A stretch of 64,000 nucleotides of DNA from NCBI GenBank assembly GCA_021325365.1, contig JAJPHF010000063.1, positions 1 through 64,000 of the forward strand, read 5' to 3'. Origin of the DNA: Pseudomonadota bacterium (GTDB lineage Bacteria > Chloroflexota > UBA6077 > JAJPHF01). The notes under the pieces are model-generated. The model saw only the letters and a program-made list of their open reading frames with translations. It was not told the origin of the DNA and searched no databases. Each line of letters opens with the position of its first letter. Positions within the stretch are counted from its first letter, which is position 1. This document shows positions 63,617-64,000 of this stretch, piece after piece. The position numbers and the translations under genes were made by a program.

Positions 63617-64000
63617 CTACTCGCCGAGCAGCCGCTTGAGGGTGCTGGCCAGTGCCTCCGGCTCGAAGTCGCTCCGCAGCAGCGTGCGCTCGCGCCCCTG
63701 CCGGTCAATAACGAACAGGGCGTCGGTGTGGGTCGCCGTGCGGGCGGCGTAGTTGGCCGCGGCGCGCTCGGCCGGGTCGTCGCTAGGCGACGGCGCGACG
63801 TACATGTAGTACGCCGACCAGACGGGCTGCAGCTCGGCCTGCGTGCCGACGAGGTAGCGGAGGCGACCTGTCAGGCGGTGCTGCGCGACGAAGGCCTGCG
63901 CGGCCGCGGCGTCGTCGTGGGGAGGATCGACGCTGACGGCCACGAAGGCGACCTGGTCGGCGGCCGACCCGAGGAGATCGGCCGTACGGCGCAGCTTGTC
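63617..64000 (-). CDS. SCO1/SenC-family protein, C-terminal part (5' end outside window)
   Basis: A partial thioredoxin-fold protein of 127 residues with VAVSVDPPHDDAAAAQAFVAQHRL, RYLVGTQAELQPVWSAYYMYV, THTDALFVIDRQGRERTLLRSDFEPEALASTLKRLL. The His in ATHTDALF is the family's copper ligand. The N-terminal CxxxC lies outside the window. The SCO family delivers copper to cytochrome oxidase or works in redox repair. Confidence 0.82.
   Translation of the reverse strand, partial: DKLRRTADLLGSAADQVAFVAVSVDPPHDDAAAAQAFVAQHRLTGRLRYLVGTQAELQPVWSAYYMYVAPSPSDDPAERAAANYAARTATHTDALFVIDRQGRERTLLRSDFEPEALASTLKRLLGE

Overview
The window is a chromosomal segment of a GC-rich bacterium (about 70 % by eye, third codon positions almost all G or C). 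The gene mix (SO2946-like DUF2851 protein, bifunctional nuclease, Ski2-type helicase, deazaflavin-type oxidoreductase, YVTN and Ycf48-like propellers, many NMT1/THI5-type solute-binding proteins, UbiD, metal-dependent amidohydrolases, Uma2 nucleases) suggests a member of the Chloroflexota. That placement rests on gene content only; there is no rRNA or other marker here. No tRNA, rRNA, CRISPR array or prophage was found.

Layout. 1-1.8 kb: 5' part of a UDP-glucose dehydrogenase, then a 1 kb repeat-rich spacer. 1.8-7.4 kb: UbiD decarboxylase, a solute-binding lipoprotein, a small peptide gene that resembles a RiPP precursor, and a run of msrB, a molybdopterin-domain protein, an SDR and a deazaflavin oxidoreductase. 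7.5-13.9 kb (minus): a proline-rich exported protein and a tight moxR / DUF58 / DUF4129 / Ycf48-like operon. 14-18.3 kb: frameshifted amidohydrolase, GT4 glycosyltransferase carrying repeat-derived peptides, YVTN lipoprotein. 18.5-26 kb: PaaK-type CoA ligase, enoyl-CoA hydratase, three solute-binding-type proteins, a decayed DUF433/DUF5615 toxin-antitoxin pair, a frameshifted class II aldolase and a VOC protein. 26.2-28.4 kb: thiC behind a TPP riboswitch with its own intrinsic terminator. 28.6-33.8 kb: two amidohydrolases, two very small protein genes, RidA, an ABM-domain protein and a LigAB-type extradiol dioxygenase, which reads as an aromatic ring-cleavage island. 34-43.6 kb: TPM-like membrane protein, isochorismatase, XRE regulator overlapping an RNB ribonuclease, DUF2851, Uma2, membrane adenylate cyclase, pyroglutamyl peptidase. 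43.8-49.5 kb (minus): branched-chain-amino-acid-type ABC transporter livKHMGF, interrupted by a Uma2 gene on the other strand. 49.7-64 kb: TPR lipoprotein, a tandem pair of paralogous solute-binding proteins (the second frameshifted), an AbrB/Doc toxin-antitoxin pair, Ski2-like helicase, Nudix-type regulator, zinc-ribbon protein, bifunctional nuclease, a two-component system, a duplicated-domain exported protein and the 3' part of a SCO1/SenC gene.

Two themes stand out. First, several families of short palindromic repeats lie between genes and also inside reading frames (DUF58 twice, the glycosyltransferase twice, the LivG tail twice, the LivM start once), adding low-complexity peptides without breaking the frame. 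A longer repeat occurs as an inverted pair around 1-1.6 kb and 14.1-14.4 kb; one copy carries a 283-bp insertion that the other lacks. Second, six periplasmic-binding-type genes of the NitT/TauT or hydroxyphthalate-decarboxylase fold lie among aromatic and carboxylate catabolism genes with no cognate permease or ATPase in the window. Three genes are each broken by one missing base, which could be real decay or sequence error.
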